Source: Hymenopus coronatus (Eukaryota; Arthropoda; Insecta; Mantodea; Hymenopodidae). From it: DNA of 64,000 nt. This document shows, piece by piece, positions 44,182-55,991 of this stretch. The stretch is from positions 112,030,176-112,094,175 of the forward strand of contig CM060897.1 of the NCBI GenBank assembly GCA_030762935.1. The letters run 5' to 3'. Each line of letters opens with the position of its first letter. The first letter of the stretch is position 1. A program made the translations under genes and the position numbers. Below the pieces are notes generated by a model. It saw only the letters and a list, made by a program, of their open reading frames with translations. It searched no databases and was not told the origin of the DNA.

Positions 44182-45893
44182 TCTGACATATTCCATTCAC
44201 ATGACTTTCTCTACGTCCCTGTAACAAATGAATATTAGTAAGCTCATTCTTCTATCTACGTCATATCTAGCTAATCGAGATACTCATTAGTTACTTATAA
44301 GTGGAAGAGAAATAAGGGAATATATTAGGCTAAACCCATAGTCGAATGTTTCAAAATGTGGTTGCTATGGGATTGAACTCCGTTTCTTTAAGTGTCAGGA
44401 GTTGACAAGTTCCCGTATGAGAAAAGTTTTTTAAAACTGAACCGAATAAAAGAAAAATCATGAAAACGATCAACTGCACGAAAAAAATTAAATAACAGAA
44501 ATTGCGCATTTTAATGAGATCTACATGTTTGTGTAGTAGGTTTTTGTCTACCTCTTACGGTTTACCAGTTATACAAAATTCATAAAAAGTTATCCAGAAT
44601 AAAGCGTTCTTCAGAGGCTCTTCCCAAAAAATTCAAACGATGCATTTTATTTGTCATGCAAATATAAGCGATTTTAGTCATTAGAGCCATTTTTGATAAA
44701 ACCAAAATTTTTAATTTTTTTCCTCCATGTAAAGGATAGTTGGAAGTGGGGGGATTTTCTTGAAAATCTTCATGTCGCATCCTTGGAGGATGCTGAACTT
44801 AAATACTAATTTTGGTATTTAACGACCTTTTGTGTTTTGAGCTGTACACACTCACACACACACACACACACTGACACACGGACAGTTTTCTAAAAATTCT
44901 ATTTACTTTCTCCATTCTGTATGTACAATGCACATAGTGGACATAGAAGGTATTGTATTCCACCCAAAAATTAGATGACGATATTTCACCGGAAATATGT
45001 TTTATGATCCCCTGAGTCCGAAAAAAGCATTTTTAGAAAAAGGTCTGTGTCTGTGTAACTCTTTCTGTCTGTTTCTGACTGAGTCTGTGGAGAAAACACC
45101 GTTAAATACCAACTTAAGTTCAGTATCTTCCAAGGATGCGACACGAAGACTTTCAAAAAAGTCCCCCCATCCACAGCTACACTTTATGTGGACAAAATTT
45201 CGAAAGTTTTGATTTTCTCAAAAATGATTCAAACGATTGATTAAAATGTCGTATATTAAAGATATTTACCTGAAAAATAAAATTTATATTTTGAATTTTC
45301 TGAAAATAGCCTCTGAACTCTACTTTATTCTGGATAAATTTTACGGAATTTTGTGTAACTGGCAAACCGTAAGAGATAGTCAAAAACTTACTAAACAGAA
45401 AATGTAGAGTTCGTTAAAACACACAATTTAAGTGTTTTATACATTATTTACGTGGGGTGGATCGTTTTTAGGTATTCCTTGCTATTGGTTTCAGCTTTGA
45501 AAAACTTACACTATTCTCATACAGGAATTTGTCAACTCCTGTCCATAGAAACAAAAAAACTTCAGTAACATAGCAACCAGTTTTTGACTAATATTTTAAC
45601 CTATGCTACTCCCTTATTTCCCTTCTACTTCCATGGAAGCAAGTAATAAGACTATTTATGCTAATTTTTTCTCGATTAGTATGAAGTAAAAGAAGCATTA
45701 GCGTTTTAATACCATTATGTTGCAGAGATGTAGAGAAAGTCGTGTAAATGAAGCACATCAGATTTTTCTAAATATGCTGTTTTAGGTTCATGGGGTACAA
45801 AAACGTGTATTTCAGGTGAAATAGTAGAACCAAAGTTTTGGTAGGAATACAATACCTTCTCTATACACTATGTACATAGAATGTAGAGAAAGT
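44182..45893 (+). mobile_element. HINE-like host sequence interrupted by a minus copy
   Basis: Left part 44182-44904: TCTGACATATTCCATTCACATGACTTTCTCTAC to CGGACAG and TTTTCTAAAAATTCTATTT. The right part 45763-45893: TTTTCTAAATATGCTGTTTTAGG to ACACTATGTACATAGAATGTAGAGAAAGT. The motif CTAAAAATGCT occurs on both sides, so either a short stretch was duplicated or the two parts come from different copies. Confidence 0.8.
44905..45762 (-). mobile_element. HINE-like element nested antiparallel
   Basis: ACTTTCTCCATTCTGTATG start with the variant hairpin TATGTACAATGCACATAG. The GT tract is lost and the palindrome is partly deleted. The end is GATGTAGAGAAAGTCGTGTAAATGAAGCACATCAGA. Confidence 0.85.
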
Positions 45894-46115
45894 AAAATCC
45901 AGATTGATGTACTCATGGGACCGGAACCTGGGGTCTCCCGAATGCGGTCACAGAGTTTGCTGCCTGGTTAATCCCGCCCGGTAGATAGCCAGCTACACTT
46001 GAGACTTTTTAGTAGTCTAAACGTAACGCCAGGATTGCTTTAAATCTCCAAAATACACTCACAAGCTTGGCAGAACGGAATGAAGTTCAATTCATGTGGG
46101 TGTCGGGTCTTACAG

Positions 46116-46130
<15 letters not shown>
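45894..46130 (-). mobile_element. Possible tRNA-derived SINE head
   Basis: The minus strand reads GACCGCATTCGGGAGACCCC and AGGTTCCGGTCCC near 45918-45950, fitting a box B region. No matching box A is seen. The rest to 46130 is unassigned. Confidence 0.35.

Positions 46131-46156
<26 letters not shown>
46120..46156. repeat. (CA)n microsatellite
   Basis: About 18 CA units, not clearly inside a HINE-like copy; followed by the SINE fragment. Confidence 0.9.
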
Positions 46157-46160
<4 letters not shown>

Positions 46161-46210
46161 CGTCTGCGTTTCCATTGTAGTAAAAGCAGGCGTTAAACAC
46201 TATCAAAAAA
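46157..46210 (+). mobile_element. SINE family A, 3' end with A tail
   Basis: GTAGTAAAAGCAGGCGTTAAACACTATCAAAAAA is the family A 3' end. The next HINE-like copy begins inside its A run. Confidence 0.6.
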
Positions 46211-47092
46211 TCTGATGTGTACCATTCACATGACTTTCTCCATATCCCTGCAACAAATAATTCTTAAAAAGCTTATACTTCTATTTACTTTATGCTACAA
46301 ATTAGCGGAAATAGTCTTATTACTCGCATCCTTGTAATTAGAAGCGAAATAAGGGACAACCGTAGGTTAAAGTGATAGTCAAAAGGTGGTTGCTATGTCA
46401 ATGAAGTTCCTTTGTTTATATGGATAGGAGTTGACAAGTTCCAGTATGAGAAAAGTATACGTTTTTCATAGCAGAAACCAAAAATAAGGAATGTCACAAA
46501 AACGACGAACTCCACGAAAAAAATGTATATAACATAAATTGTGTGCTTTAATGTGCTCTAAATGTTTTGTGCAGTAAGTTTTTGTCCATCTCTTACGGTT
46601 TGGCAGTTATTCAAAATTTAGTAAAGCTCATTCAGAATAAACTACTCTTCAGAGGCTATTCCCAGAAAATTCAAGATATACATTTCATTTGTCAGGTAAA
46701 TATGTTTAATATCCGAAATTTTAATCAAAATCGTTAGAGCTATTTTTGAGAAAATTAAAATTTTCGAAAAAAGTTCCATGTAAAGGGTAGTTCGGGGTGG
46801 GGGGATTTTTCTGAAAATCTTCGTGTCGCATCCCTGGAAGATACTAAACTTAAATACCAAGTTTGGTATTTTACCGACTTTTCGTTTTTAAGTTATCGTG
46901 TTCACTGACAGACGGACACACGGACACACACACACACACACACACACACATACGGACCTTTTTGTGAAAATGCTTTTTTTTGGATATTGGGGACCCTAAA
47001 ACATATATTTCCAGTGAAATCTCGGTATCGAATTTTTGGTGGAGTGCAATACTTTCTCTATACACTATGTACATAGTGCGTATGGAGAAAGT
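46211..47092 (+). mobile_element. HINE-like element, young full copy in SINE A tail
   Basis: TCTGATGTGTACCATTCACATGACTTTCTCC start, palindrome AAATACCAAGTTTGGTATTT intact, CA tract 46921-46950, and a perfect hairpin core ACTATGTACATAGT. It ends GGAGAAAGT and is very close to 24958-25857. Confidence 0.9.
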
Positions 47093-47097
47093 TAAAA

Positions 47098-47888
47098 TCT
47101 GATGTGTTTCATTCACATGACTTTCTCTATATCACTGCAACAAATTGTTCTATTTACTTCACCTAATGGAGAAAAAATTGGTAGAAATAGCCTTATTACT
47201 TGCTTCCTTATTAGTAGAAGCGAAATAAGGGGGTACCATAGGTTAAAGTGATAGTCAAAAGCTGGTTGCTCTGCGACTGAAGTTCCTTTGTTTGTATGGA
47301 CACGAGTTCACAAAGTCCTGTATGAGAAAAGTATAAAAACAAGGAATATCTCAAAAATAACCAACTCCACGAAAAAAATGAATATAACATAAATTGTGTG
47401 TTTTAAGGTGCTCTACATTTGTTGTGTGGTAAGTTCTTGTACATCTCTTACTGTTTAGCAGTTATGCGAAATTCCGTAAAATTGACCAAGAATAAAGAAG
47501 TCTTCAAAGGCTATTCTCTAAAAATTCAAAATATACATTTTATTTGTCACGTAAATATCTTTAATATACGATATTTTAATCAAAATCGTTAGAGCCATTT
47601 TTGAGAAAATCAAAATTTTAGGAAAAAGTTCCATGTAAAGGGTAGTTTGGAGTGGGGGATTTTTCTCAAAATCTTCGTTGTCGCATCGCTGGAAGATACT
47701 AAACTTAAATACCAAGTTTGGTATTTTACCAACTTTTCGTTTTTGAGTTATCGTGTTCACAGACACACGGACACACACACACTCACTCACACACGGACCT
47801 TTTTCTGAAAATACTTTTTTTGGATAGAGGGGACCCTAAAACATATATTTCCGGTGAAATATCGGTATCGAATTTTTGGTGGAGTGCA
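47098..47888 (+). mobile_element. HINE-like element, tandem copy lacking the 3' hairpin
   Basis: TCTGATGTGTTTCATTCACATG starts five A/T bases after the previous copy's end. All internal blocks are present. It breaks at TTTTTGGTGGAGTGCAATA and continues as a different, 5'-truncated copy. Confidence 0.85.
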
Positions 47889-48602
47889 ATAAGTAGAAGG
47901 AAACTTATGTGCTATACTAAACTGATAATCAAATATTTTAAAATTATGCGATTGTCATTGCAAATCGCTTCTTTGCTTGGCCAGGAGTAGAAATAAAAAA
48001 AACAAAAAAACGGACACTTCCCCTCTGAGAAAAGTATAAGTACTTTACAATTGAAACTAACAACAAGGAATATCTGGAAAATGACAAACTACACAAAAAA
48101 CTGTATGTGTCATAAATTGTGTATTTTAACGAGATCTACATTTTTTGTATAGTAAGGTTTTGTCTATCTCTTACGGTTTACTAATTATGCAAAACCCAGC
48201 AAAATTCATTCAGAATAAACAGATCTTCAGAAGCTATTCCCAAAAAAGTACAAGATATACATTTTATTTATGATGGAAATGGCTTTAATTTGTAGTATTT
48301 TAATAAAAATCGTTAGCGCCATTTTTAACAAAACAAAATTTTCGAAATTTTTTCCATGTAAGGGTAGTTAAGGGTGGGAGATTTTGTCAAAAATCTTTGT
48401 GTCGCATCTTTGGAAGATATGAAACTTAAATACCAAGTCCATAGATACACTTACGGACCTTATTCCAAAAATGCCTTTTTTGGATTCAGGGGGACCCAAA
48501 ACAAGTATTTCCGGAGAAATCTCAGTATCGAAGTTTGGGTGAAACACAACATCTTCTTTGTCCACTATGTACATTGTACATACGGGGCTAGAGAAAGCAA
48601 AA
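47889..48602 (+). mobile_element. HINE-like element, subfamily 2, 5'-truncated
   Basis: AGTAGAAGGAAACTTATGTG start, GGCCAGGAGTAGAAATAAAA, central block, no CA tract. It ends TCCACTATGTACATTGTACATACGGGGCTAGAGAAAGC. Confidence 0.85.
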
Positions 48603-48619
48603 AGAGAAAGTAAAAAATA

Positions 48620-49030
48620 GAGGCATAAGATTAAGATCAACTCTTGGACGGTCCCCAGTCTTTAGGGCAAAATCCTGCACGCACGCACTTAAAGTTAATT
48701 ATGACTAAAGTGGCCCCAAGGAGGGAGGGATGAGGGGAGAGACCCGAAGAGCGACCACATCTGGATAACGTCGGGCGTAAGCATGAACCAAATCTGTAGA
48801 GGTTCCAGATTGAACACCTTTGATGCTTCCAGTGCCCAATAAATTCGCTCCAAGCCTCTGGAGGTTCCCCGAAAGGAGGTTCTGATAGAGGAGTTGTGCG
48901 AAATGGCCAGGAATAAATCTTTATAGTGGCAAGTTATCACTCAGTTGTAACCCACCGAAAACCATTGCCTGCTCCAAATATCTATGAAATAATGGATACC
49001 TGGGATTAAGGGGATGTAATGACCTCTCCC
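48620..49030. other. Unassigned part of a retrotransposon relic
   Basis: GC-richer sequence with no clear motif, directly upstream of RNase H coding traces; probably belongs to the same relic. Confidence 0.35.
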
Positions 49031-49560
49031 AGGATTTGCTTGGCTACACGAGGACACTCAGAAAAATCTCACAGGTCAGGAGCTCCGGCCATTGGTCCTA
49101 GAAGTATAGAGGGGGATAAAAAAGCTGATGAACTTACAAGACAAGGAGCAGCTTCCCAATTTATTGGGTCAGACCCAGCTCTAGGAACATATTAACGTTT
49201 AATAATAGAGGCTATTAAGAACTGGTAAAAAGTATAACATCATAAAACCTGGTTTAAAATTCCACGAAACAAATACGGTAAACTATTTATTAGAAAACCA
49301 CGTAAGAAAACAGCTGAAAACTTGTTTGATGTAACACAGTTCAACTGTGAGCAAATAGCGCATTTCTCACAGGACATGCATCTATGAAAAGGCATATTAA
49401 GACGATGTGAATGTTTCAGGGTTTCTTAGATTATGCTAAAAAGAAACTGAAAAGCCCAGCCTGTGGGACCTTACAGGATATATATTGCTTTTGGGAAATG
49501 TCTGTAGAACCAGAAGCAATGGAAACGATATGTGCTATAAGACTGTATTCCTTGGTGTAG
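49031..49560 (+). pseudogene. Non-LTR retrotransposon RNase H domain and tail, relic
   Basis: At 49103-49160 the frame reads SIEGDKKADELTRQGAASQF, fitting the G-x-E-x-A-D-x-L-A-R-x-G-A motif at the end of RNase H domains of Jockey/R1/I-type LINEs; the second-to-last acidic position (GD) is intact. After a frameshift, 49366-49560 reads LTGHASMKRHI, then a stop, later SPACGTLQDIYCF and WEMS, fitting L-T-G-H-x-x-L-x-x-H and C-x-x-C-x(n)-H/F-x-x-W-E-C. Several stops; inactive. Confidence 0.7.
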
Positions 49561-49834
49561 AATACAGACATAATGAATTGGTTAAAGTCATACAGGTAGC
49601 GTAATAAGTCAAGAGTGGTTTATTCATATGGTAGCAAGTGCCACAGCCAAAATCCTGGCTTTCCCTTTAAGGTTTCTTGGGAGGAAGGGCACTTTTGGAA
49701 GATACCGAGCTTCAATGTCATTTTTGGTAGGTATTTATGCGACATTTCATTCATGATTTATGCCATGCACAGAGACAGACACACATACACACACACGCTC
49801 ACACACACACACACACACACACACGCACCTTTTT

Positions 49835-49970
49835 ACTTTCTCCATACGCACCATGTACATAGTGTATAGAGAAAGTATTGCACTCCACCAAAAAATTCGA
49901 TACCGAGATTTTACCGGAAATATATGTTTTAGGGTCCCCAATATCCAAAAAAAGCATTTTCACAAAAAGG

Positions 49971-50024
<54 letters not shown>

Positions 50025-50742
50025 TGTGTCCGTGTGTCTGTGAACACGATAACTCAAAAACGAAAAGTCGGTAAAATACCAAACTTGGTATTTGAGTTTA
50101 GTATCTTCCAGGGATGCTACACGAATATTTTGAGAAAAATTCCCCCACCCCCAACTACCCTTTACATGGAACTTTTTTCGAAAATTTTGATTTACTCAAA
50201 AATGGCTCTAACGATTTTGATTAAAATTTCGTATATTAAACATATTTACCTGAGAAATAAAATGTATATCTTGAATTTTCAGGGAATAGCCTCTGAAGAG
50301 TAGTTTATTCTGGATGAATTTCACTAAATTTTGAATAACTGCTAAACCGTAAGAGATGGACAAAAACTTACCACACAAGAAATGTAGAGCACATTAAAAC
50401 ACACAATTTATGTTATATACCTTTTTTCGTGGAGTTCGTCGTTTTTGTCACGTTCCTTATTTTTGGTTTCTGCTATGAAAAACGTATACTTTTCTCATAC
50501 AGGAACTTGTCAACTCCTATCCATATAGACAAAGGAACTTCATTGACATAGCAACCAGCTTTTGACTATCACTTTAAGCTACGGTTGTCCCTTATTTCGC
50601 TTCTACTTACAAGGAAGCGAGTAATTAGACTATTTCTGCTATTTTTTTTTCTGATTAGCATAAAGTAAATAGAAGTATAAGCTTTTTAAGAATTATTTGT
50701 TGCAGGGATATGGAGAAAGTCATGTGAATGGTACACATCAGA
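49835..50742 (-). mobile_element. HINE-like element, first of three in tandem, young
   Basis: ACTTTCTCCATACGCACCATGTACATAG to GGATATGGAGAAAGTCATGTGAATGGTACACATCAGA, 908 bp. A GT tract of about 25 units is at 49973-50029. Almost the same sequence as 26513-27425. Confidence 0.92.
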
Positions 50743-50747
50743 TGTTT

Positions 50748-51632
50748 ACTTTCTCTATACGAACTATGTACATAGTGTATAGAGAAGGTATTGCACTCCA
50801 CCAAAAAATTCCATACCGAGATTTCACCGGAAATATATGTTTTGGGGTCCCCTTTATCTAAAAAAAGTATTTTAAGAAAAAGATCCGTGTGTGTGTGTGT
50901 CCGTGTGTCCGTGTGTCAGTGTGTCCGTGTGTCTGTGAACACGATAACTCAAAAACGAAAAGTAGCTAAAATACCAAATTTGGTATTTAAGTTTAGAATC
51001 TTCCAGGGATGTGACACAAAGATTTTGAGAAAAATCCCCTTACCCCAAACTACCCTTTACATGGAACTTTTTTCGAAAATTTTGATTTTCTAAAAAATGG
51101 CTCTAACGATTTTGATTAAAATATCGTATATTAAAGATATTTACCTGAAAAATAAAATGTATATTTTGAATTTTCTGGGAATAGCCTCTGAAGACTATTT
51201 TATTCTGAGTGAATTTTCCAAAATTCTGAATAACTGCTAAACCGTAAGAGATAGACAAAAACTTACCACATAAAAAATGTAGAGCACATTAAAACACACA
51301 ATTTATATTGTATACATTTTTTTTCCTGCAGTTGATCGTTTTTGAGATATCCCTTGTTTTTGTTTTCAGGTTCGAAAATCTTAACTTTTCTCAAACAGGA
51401 ATTTGTCAACTCATGTCCATACAAAGGAACTTCAGTCACCTAGTAACCAGCTTTAGACTATCGCTTTAACCTATGCTACTCCCTTATTTCCTTTCTACTT
51501 ACAAGGAAGAAAGTAATAAGGCTATTTCTACTAATGTTTTTAGATTAGAATGAAGTAAATAGAAGCATAAGCTTTTTAACTGCAATTTGTTGCAGAGATG
51601 TAGAGAAAGTCATGTGAATGGAACACATCAGA
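50748..51632 (-). mobile_element. HINE-like element, second of three in tandem
   Basis: ACTTTCTCTATACGAACTATGTACATAG to GATGTAGAGAAAGTCATGTGAATGGAACACATCAGA, 885 bp. The GT tract is replaced by mixed CCGTGTGT units. Confidence 0.92.
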
Positions 51633-51637
51633 TTTTT

Positions 51638-51776
51638 ATTTTTTCTACACATATTATGTACATAGTTTATTGAGAAAGTATCGTATTCCACCCAAAAATT
51701 CGATAACGAGATTTCAGCGGAAGTACATTTTTTGGATGTCCCTGAATAAAAAAAACAATTTTTGGAAAAAAGGTCC

Positions 51777-51822
<46 letters not shown>

Positions 51823-52555
51823 CTGTGTCTTTGGACAACACAGCTCAAAAACGAATACACGGTTAAATACTAAGTTTGGTATTTAAGTTTGGTATCTTCT
51901 AAGGATGCGACACGAAGATTTTCAAGAAAGCCCATCCACCCCTAACTACCCTTTACATGGAAAAATTTTGAAATTTTGTTTTTCTTAAAAATGGCTCTAA
52001 AGATTTTGATTAAAACACCACATAATAAAGTCATTTCTATCACAAATAAAATGTATCTCTTAAATTTTCTGGGAATAGCTTCTGAAGGGCTGTTTATTCT
52101 GGATACATTTTGCTGAATTTTACATAACTATAAACTGTAAGAGGTAGACAGAAACTTACCTACACAAAATGTAGATCTTGTTAAAATACACAATTTGCCA
52201 TATACATTTTTCCTGGAGTTAGCCGTTTTCGAGATATTGCTTGTTATCAGTTTCAATTGAAAAATACTTATACTTTTCTCAGACAGGAAGTGTCCGTTTT
52301 TCTTTCGTTCTACTCCTGGTCAAGCAAAGAAGCGATTTGTAATGACAATCGGATAATGACAGTTTTTAAAACATTTGCCTATCACTTTAACATTGAGTAT
52401 TCCTTTAGTTCCCTTTTAATTTAAAGGAACTGAATAATAAGAACATTCAGCGGTTGTTTACCTCAATTAGCATTGTGTAGAAAGAAGAATAAACTTTTGT
52501 AAGAAGTTTGTTTGTAGAACAGTTAGAGAAATTCATATGGGTGTAACTCATCAGA
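51638..52555 (-). mobile_element. HINE-like element, third of three in tandem
   Basis: ATTTTTTCTACACATATTATGTACATAG start and a GT tract of about 19 units at 51781-51819. The 5' end is of subfamily 2 (AGAACAGTTAGAGAAATTCATATGG), 918 bp. Clearly more divergent than the other two. Confidence 0.9.
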
Positions 52556-52796
52556 TTTTTTCTAAACATATTTAAGATTGAGAGACTACAAATCTTCTAG
52601 TGCCGGTGATATATGCATACTCAAATTTTGGAAGATAAACTTATTCAATTGATCGTATTTGGGGAGAAATGCAATACTTCGTCTACCCACAAGATACGTG
52701 GTAGAGAAAATTAAAATATTTTCAATCACAATGTGATGATAGGAATACAAGAGAGTATATGCGTGAACAAGTGAATATAGATAATTAAAAAAATCT

Positions 52797-53420
52797 GAAG
52801 TTTCCAATCAAAATGACTTTCTCTACAAACTATTGTTATATATATAAATATTGTTATAAATAATCTTGGTAATCGAGATAAACATAAGCAGTAAAAGGGA
52901 AATAAGGTAATCATTAGGTCGATCGCTGTGTGAAGCAAATGAAGTTCGTTTTCGCTTTGCACGGTCAGTAGTCAAATTTGAGAAAAGTGAGTAGTTTAAA
53001 CGTGTGTTTTGAGATTTGCAAAATTCATACAGAATAAATAGGTCTTCAGAGACAATTCCCAGAAAATTCATGATATACATGTTTATGATATACGACACTT
53101 TAATCATAATCTCTAGAGCTATTTTTGAGAAAAGCAACATTTTCAAACAATTTGCCATGTAAGATGCAGTTTGGGGTAAATCTTCGTATCACATATTTGA
53201 AAGACACTAAACTTAAGTACCAACTCTTGTATTTAAGGGTCTCTTCGTTTTTGAGTTATGCTGTTCACAAATGCACACACCCACATATACACTTATGTTT
53301 TTCTATTTTTGGGGGGCCGGGTCCTCAAAACATGCATTTCCGGTCAAATCTCCAAATCTAACTTTTGTATGGAATTCAAGACCTTCTCTCTACACTTACA
53401 CATTAGTTAGAGAAAGTAAA
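52797..53420 (+). mobile_element. HINE-like element, internally deleted copy
   Basis: TCTGAAGTTTCCAATCAAAATGACTTTCTCTAC start. Much of the first half is missing (AAACGTGTGTTTTGAGATTTGC joins two distant blocks). It ends with TACACTTACACATTAGTTAGAGAAAGT. Confidence 0.8.
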
Positions 53421-53989
53421 AAGACAAATAACAAATCTATAAGCTTATAGTTAAATTAGGTTAAGTCAACTAGAAATTTTTAAATTAAGTTAAAGTAACT
53501 AAGAAGAAATATGTTGGTACAATGAAATTATTTAAAATAGTAAATGTTAATATTATTGCTAAAGTATGTTGACTGAGTAAAAATACGCATTGTCATGTAG
53601 AAATAAATTAAACATAAATATATCATCTATTCCAAAATAAAGAGTTCGTTTGCAATATTTCAAAAGAATGCTGCTTATATGTACTTAAAGACCAAACAGC
53701 ATAAAATCAAATTGATACAATTTCTTAAAATTAATAAGATTAAAGGTAATCGGTGTAATATTGATAATAAATATTCATAAGTAATACCACGAGTGTTTTC
53801 ATCTTGTCGATAATTCGCGACTGGAGCGAAGCGACGAGTTGTATTTGATAAGACAATTCAGCGAAATAGACTATTAGTAATTTATAATATATAGGAAGGG
53901 AGATTTTATCAGGTTTTTATTGTAATACATTAGTTCTCAAATGATAAATGATACATTTGACCCTGTTTATCTACCGAATGTTTCTTTTT
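53421..53989. other. Unique, very AT-rich stretch
   Basis: No repeat of the dominant family, no protein. Includes GGAGCGAAGCGACGAG at 53823. Confidence 0.45.
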
Positions 53990-54894
53990 ACTTTCTCTAG
54001 CCCCGTATGTACAATGTACATAGGGATAGAGAAGTATTGTGTTCCACCCAAAAATTCGATACCGAGATTTTACCGGAAATACATATTTAGGACCCCCTGT
54101 ATAAAAAAAAGAAGCATTTTCAGAAAAAGGTCCGTGTGTGTGTCCGTGTCCGTATGCTCGTGTGTCGATGAACACGATAACTCAAAAACGGAAAGTAGCT
54201 AAAATACCAAACTTGGTATTTAAGTTTAGTATCTTCCAGGGATGCGACACGAACATTTTGAGAAAAATTCCCCCACCCCGAACTACCCTTTACATGAAAC
54301 TTTTTTCGAAAATTTTGATTTTCTTAAAAATAGCTCTAACGATTTTGATTAAAATATCGTATATCAAAGATATTTACCTGACAAATTAAATATATATCTT
54401 GAATTTTCTGAGAATAGCTTCTAAAGACCTATTTATTCTGAATGAATTTTTCTTAATTTGGCACAACTAGTAAACCGTAAGAGATAGACAAAAACTTACT
54501 ACATAAAACATGTAGGTCTTGTTAAAATACACAAGTTATGTCAATTACATTTTTTTCGTGGAGCTTACCGTTTTCGAGGTATTCCTTATTATTAGTTTCA
54601 GTTTTGAAGTACTTATACTTTTCTCAGACGGGAGTGTCAGTTTTTCTTTTGTTCTACTACTGGCCAAGAAAAGAAGTGATTTGTAATGACAATCGCATAA
54701 CGACAGCTTTTAAAACATTTGACTATCGGTTTAGCCTAGTGTATGCCCTTATTTTCTTCCTACTTATAAGGAACTAAGTAATAAAACATTGTTCCAATGA
54801 GTACCTCGATTAGCAAGGTGCAGAAAGGAGAATAATCTTATGTAAGAAGTTTGTAGAACAGCTAGAGAAAGTCCTGTGAGTGTAACACATCAGA
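53990..54894 (-). mobile_element. HINE-like element, subfamily 2 reference copy
   Basis: ACTTTCTCTAGCCCCGTATGTACAATGTACATAGGGATAGAG start, short mixed GT tract and intact palindrome. It ends GTAGAACAGCTAGAGAAAGTCCTGTGAGTGTAACACATCAGA. Confidence 0.9.
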
Positions 54895-55991
54895 TTTTTT
54901 CTTTCTTCGCTGCCTCTTCCGACCATGTCTACACCCAATATAGATAGCAACAATAGAAAAAGGGAATCATTATTTTATTTTAGCTTTTACTAACTAATGC
55001 ATGAAATGGAAACATACATTATTTTACTTGAGGCTGTTGCACTCATCTCATACATAAGAAATACAAATAATGATTATTTTCATTCCTTTTTTAACGAAAT
55101 ATAGGTACAGCATTAATTGATAAAACTTTAAATAAACATTGGAAGTACAGTTGTGGAACTCTCAGGTATTAAAAATGAAGGTTTGCTGTCTAGATTGTCA
55201 TCTTGTAACCAATAACAAAGAACGAGATTAACCAAACGAACGTCAGGTGCGACACGATTTCTAAGAAATGAACATCAGCTGTGATAAAATGTTTCGACAA
55301 CATCGCTCCAGTCAGAAGACTGCGATTGGTTGAAGTTGCCTAATCTCAGCCATTGCTTTGACGCTTTAATAGTTGAGCTAAATTGACACAACGATGTCCT
55401 CGATAGAAAGATATGAAGAAAACCTCGTAATTTGAAACAAATCTTAAAATTATATACGAATCGAAGTCATGAGAACGATTTGAAAACATGACCCTCAAAA
55501 GCATGTATATTTAAATTAGCGTTGAAAAATGAACATGTTTCTTGACTTCTTTACCTCGAAAAAACGTTTAAGGTTTCTCCGTATGTATTTGCTAAATGAC
55601 CTGAGGGTCATCACTTAAATGATCGCGGCACGGAAAAGCTAGTTGGTAAAGTATAATGTAAGAAGAACATTCATGACTGGTTTTTGATCCCACAAGCTCC
55701 CGTGTGTTTCGTCCTTTGGTGCCCTCAACCCCGTCTTTCGTTCAGCAGGCGACTCTTAAGACAATAAAACTTGGGAACCAGAAGGAACAATAAAAATATT
55801 TCAGACGGCAGCTTCCCCTTCTCTGACCGTCTAGCTCCTCTAAAGCATTTTAGCAGACACATTAACAGTGGCGGCTGGTAATGAGGACAAATCGCACCTT
55901 GTGTTCTGCCTTCAAGTAGAAGTATTTTTCTTTCACAGAAAATTTGAAACTGAGATTTTCACCACAAACAAAAATTATGAGACTACAGGAA
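54895..55991. other. Unique stretch of about 1.1 kb
   Basis: No recognisable repeat, RNA or protein. GC content rises at 55660-55900. The ORFs are short and show no motif. Confidence 0.45.

Larger units (their letters stand above)
49670..52715 (+). mobile_element. HINE-like host copy holding three tandem minus copies
   Basis: Left part 49670-49834 has CTTTTGGAAGATACCGAGC and a CA tract (49786-49824), then CGCACCTTTTT. The right part 52556-52715 resumes TTTTTCTAAACATATTTAAG and ends TACCCACAAGATACGTGGTAGAGAAAATTAAAA. The 5' part of the host is absent. Confidence 0.8.

Noticed and set aside
49878..50303. 141-aa + ORF, the longest in the window
   Set aside because: It is translated straight through the GT tract (a Cys-Val run) of a HINE-like copy. 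Similar ORFs in other copies follow from shared repeat sequence.
49835..52555. CRISPR-like or satellite array
   Set aside because: The three units are complete 0.9-kb mobile elements of different age with no spacers and no regular short repeat.
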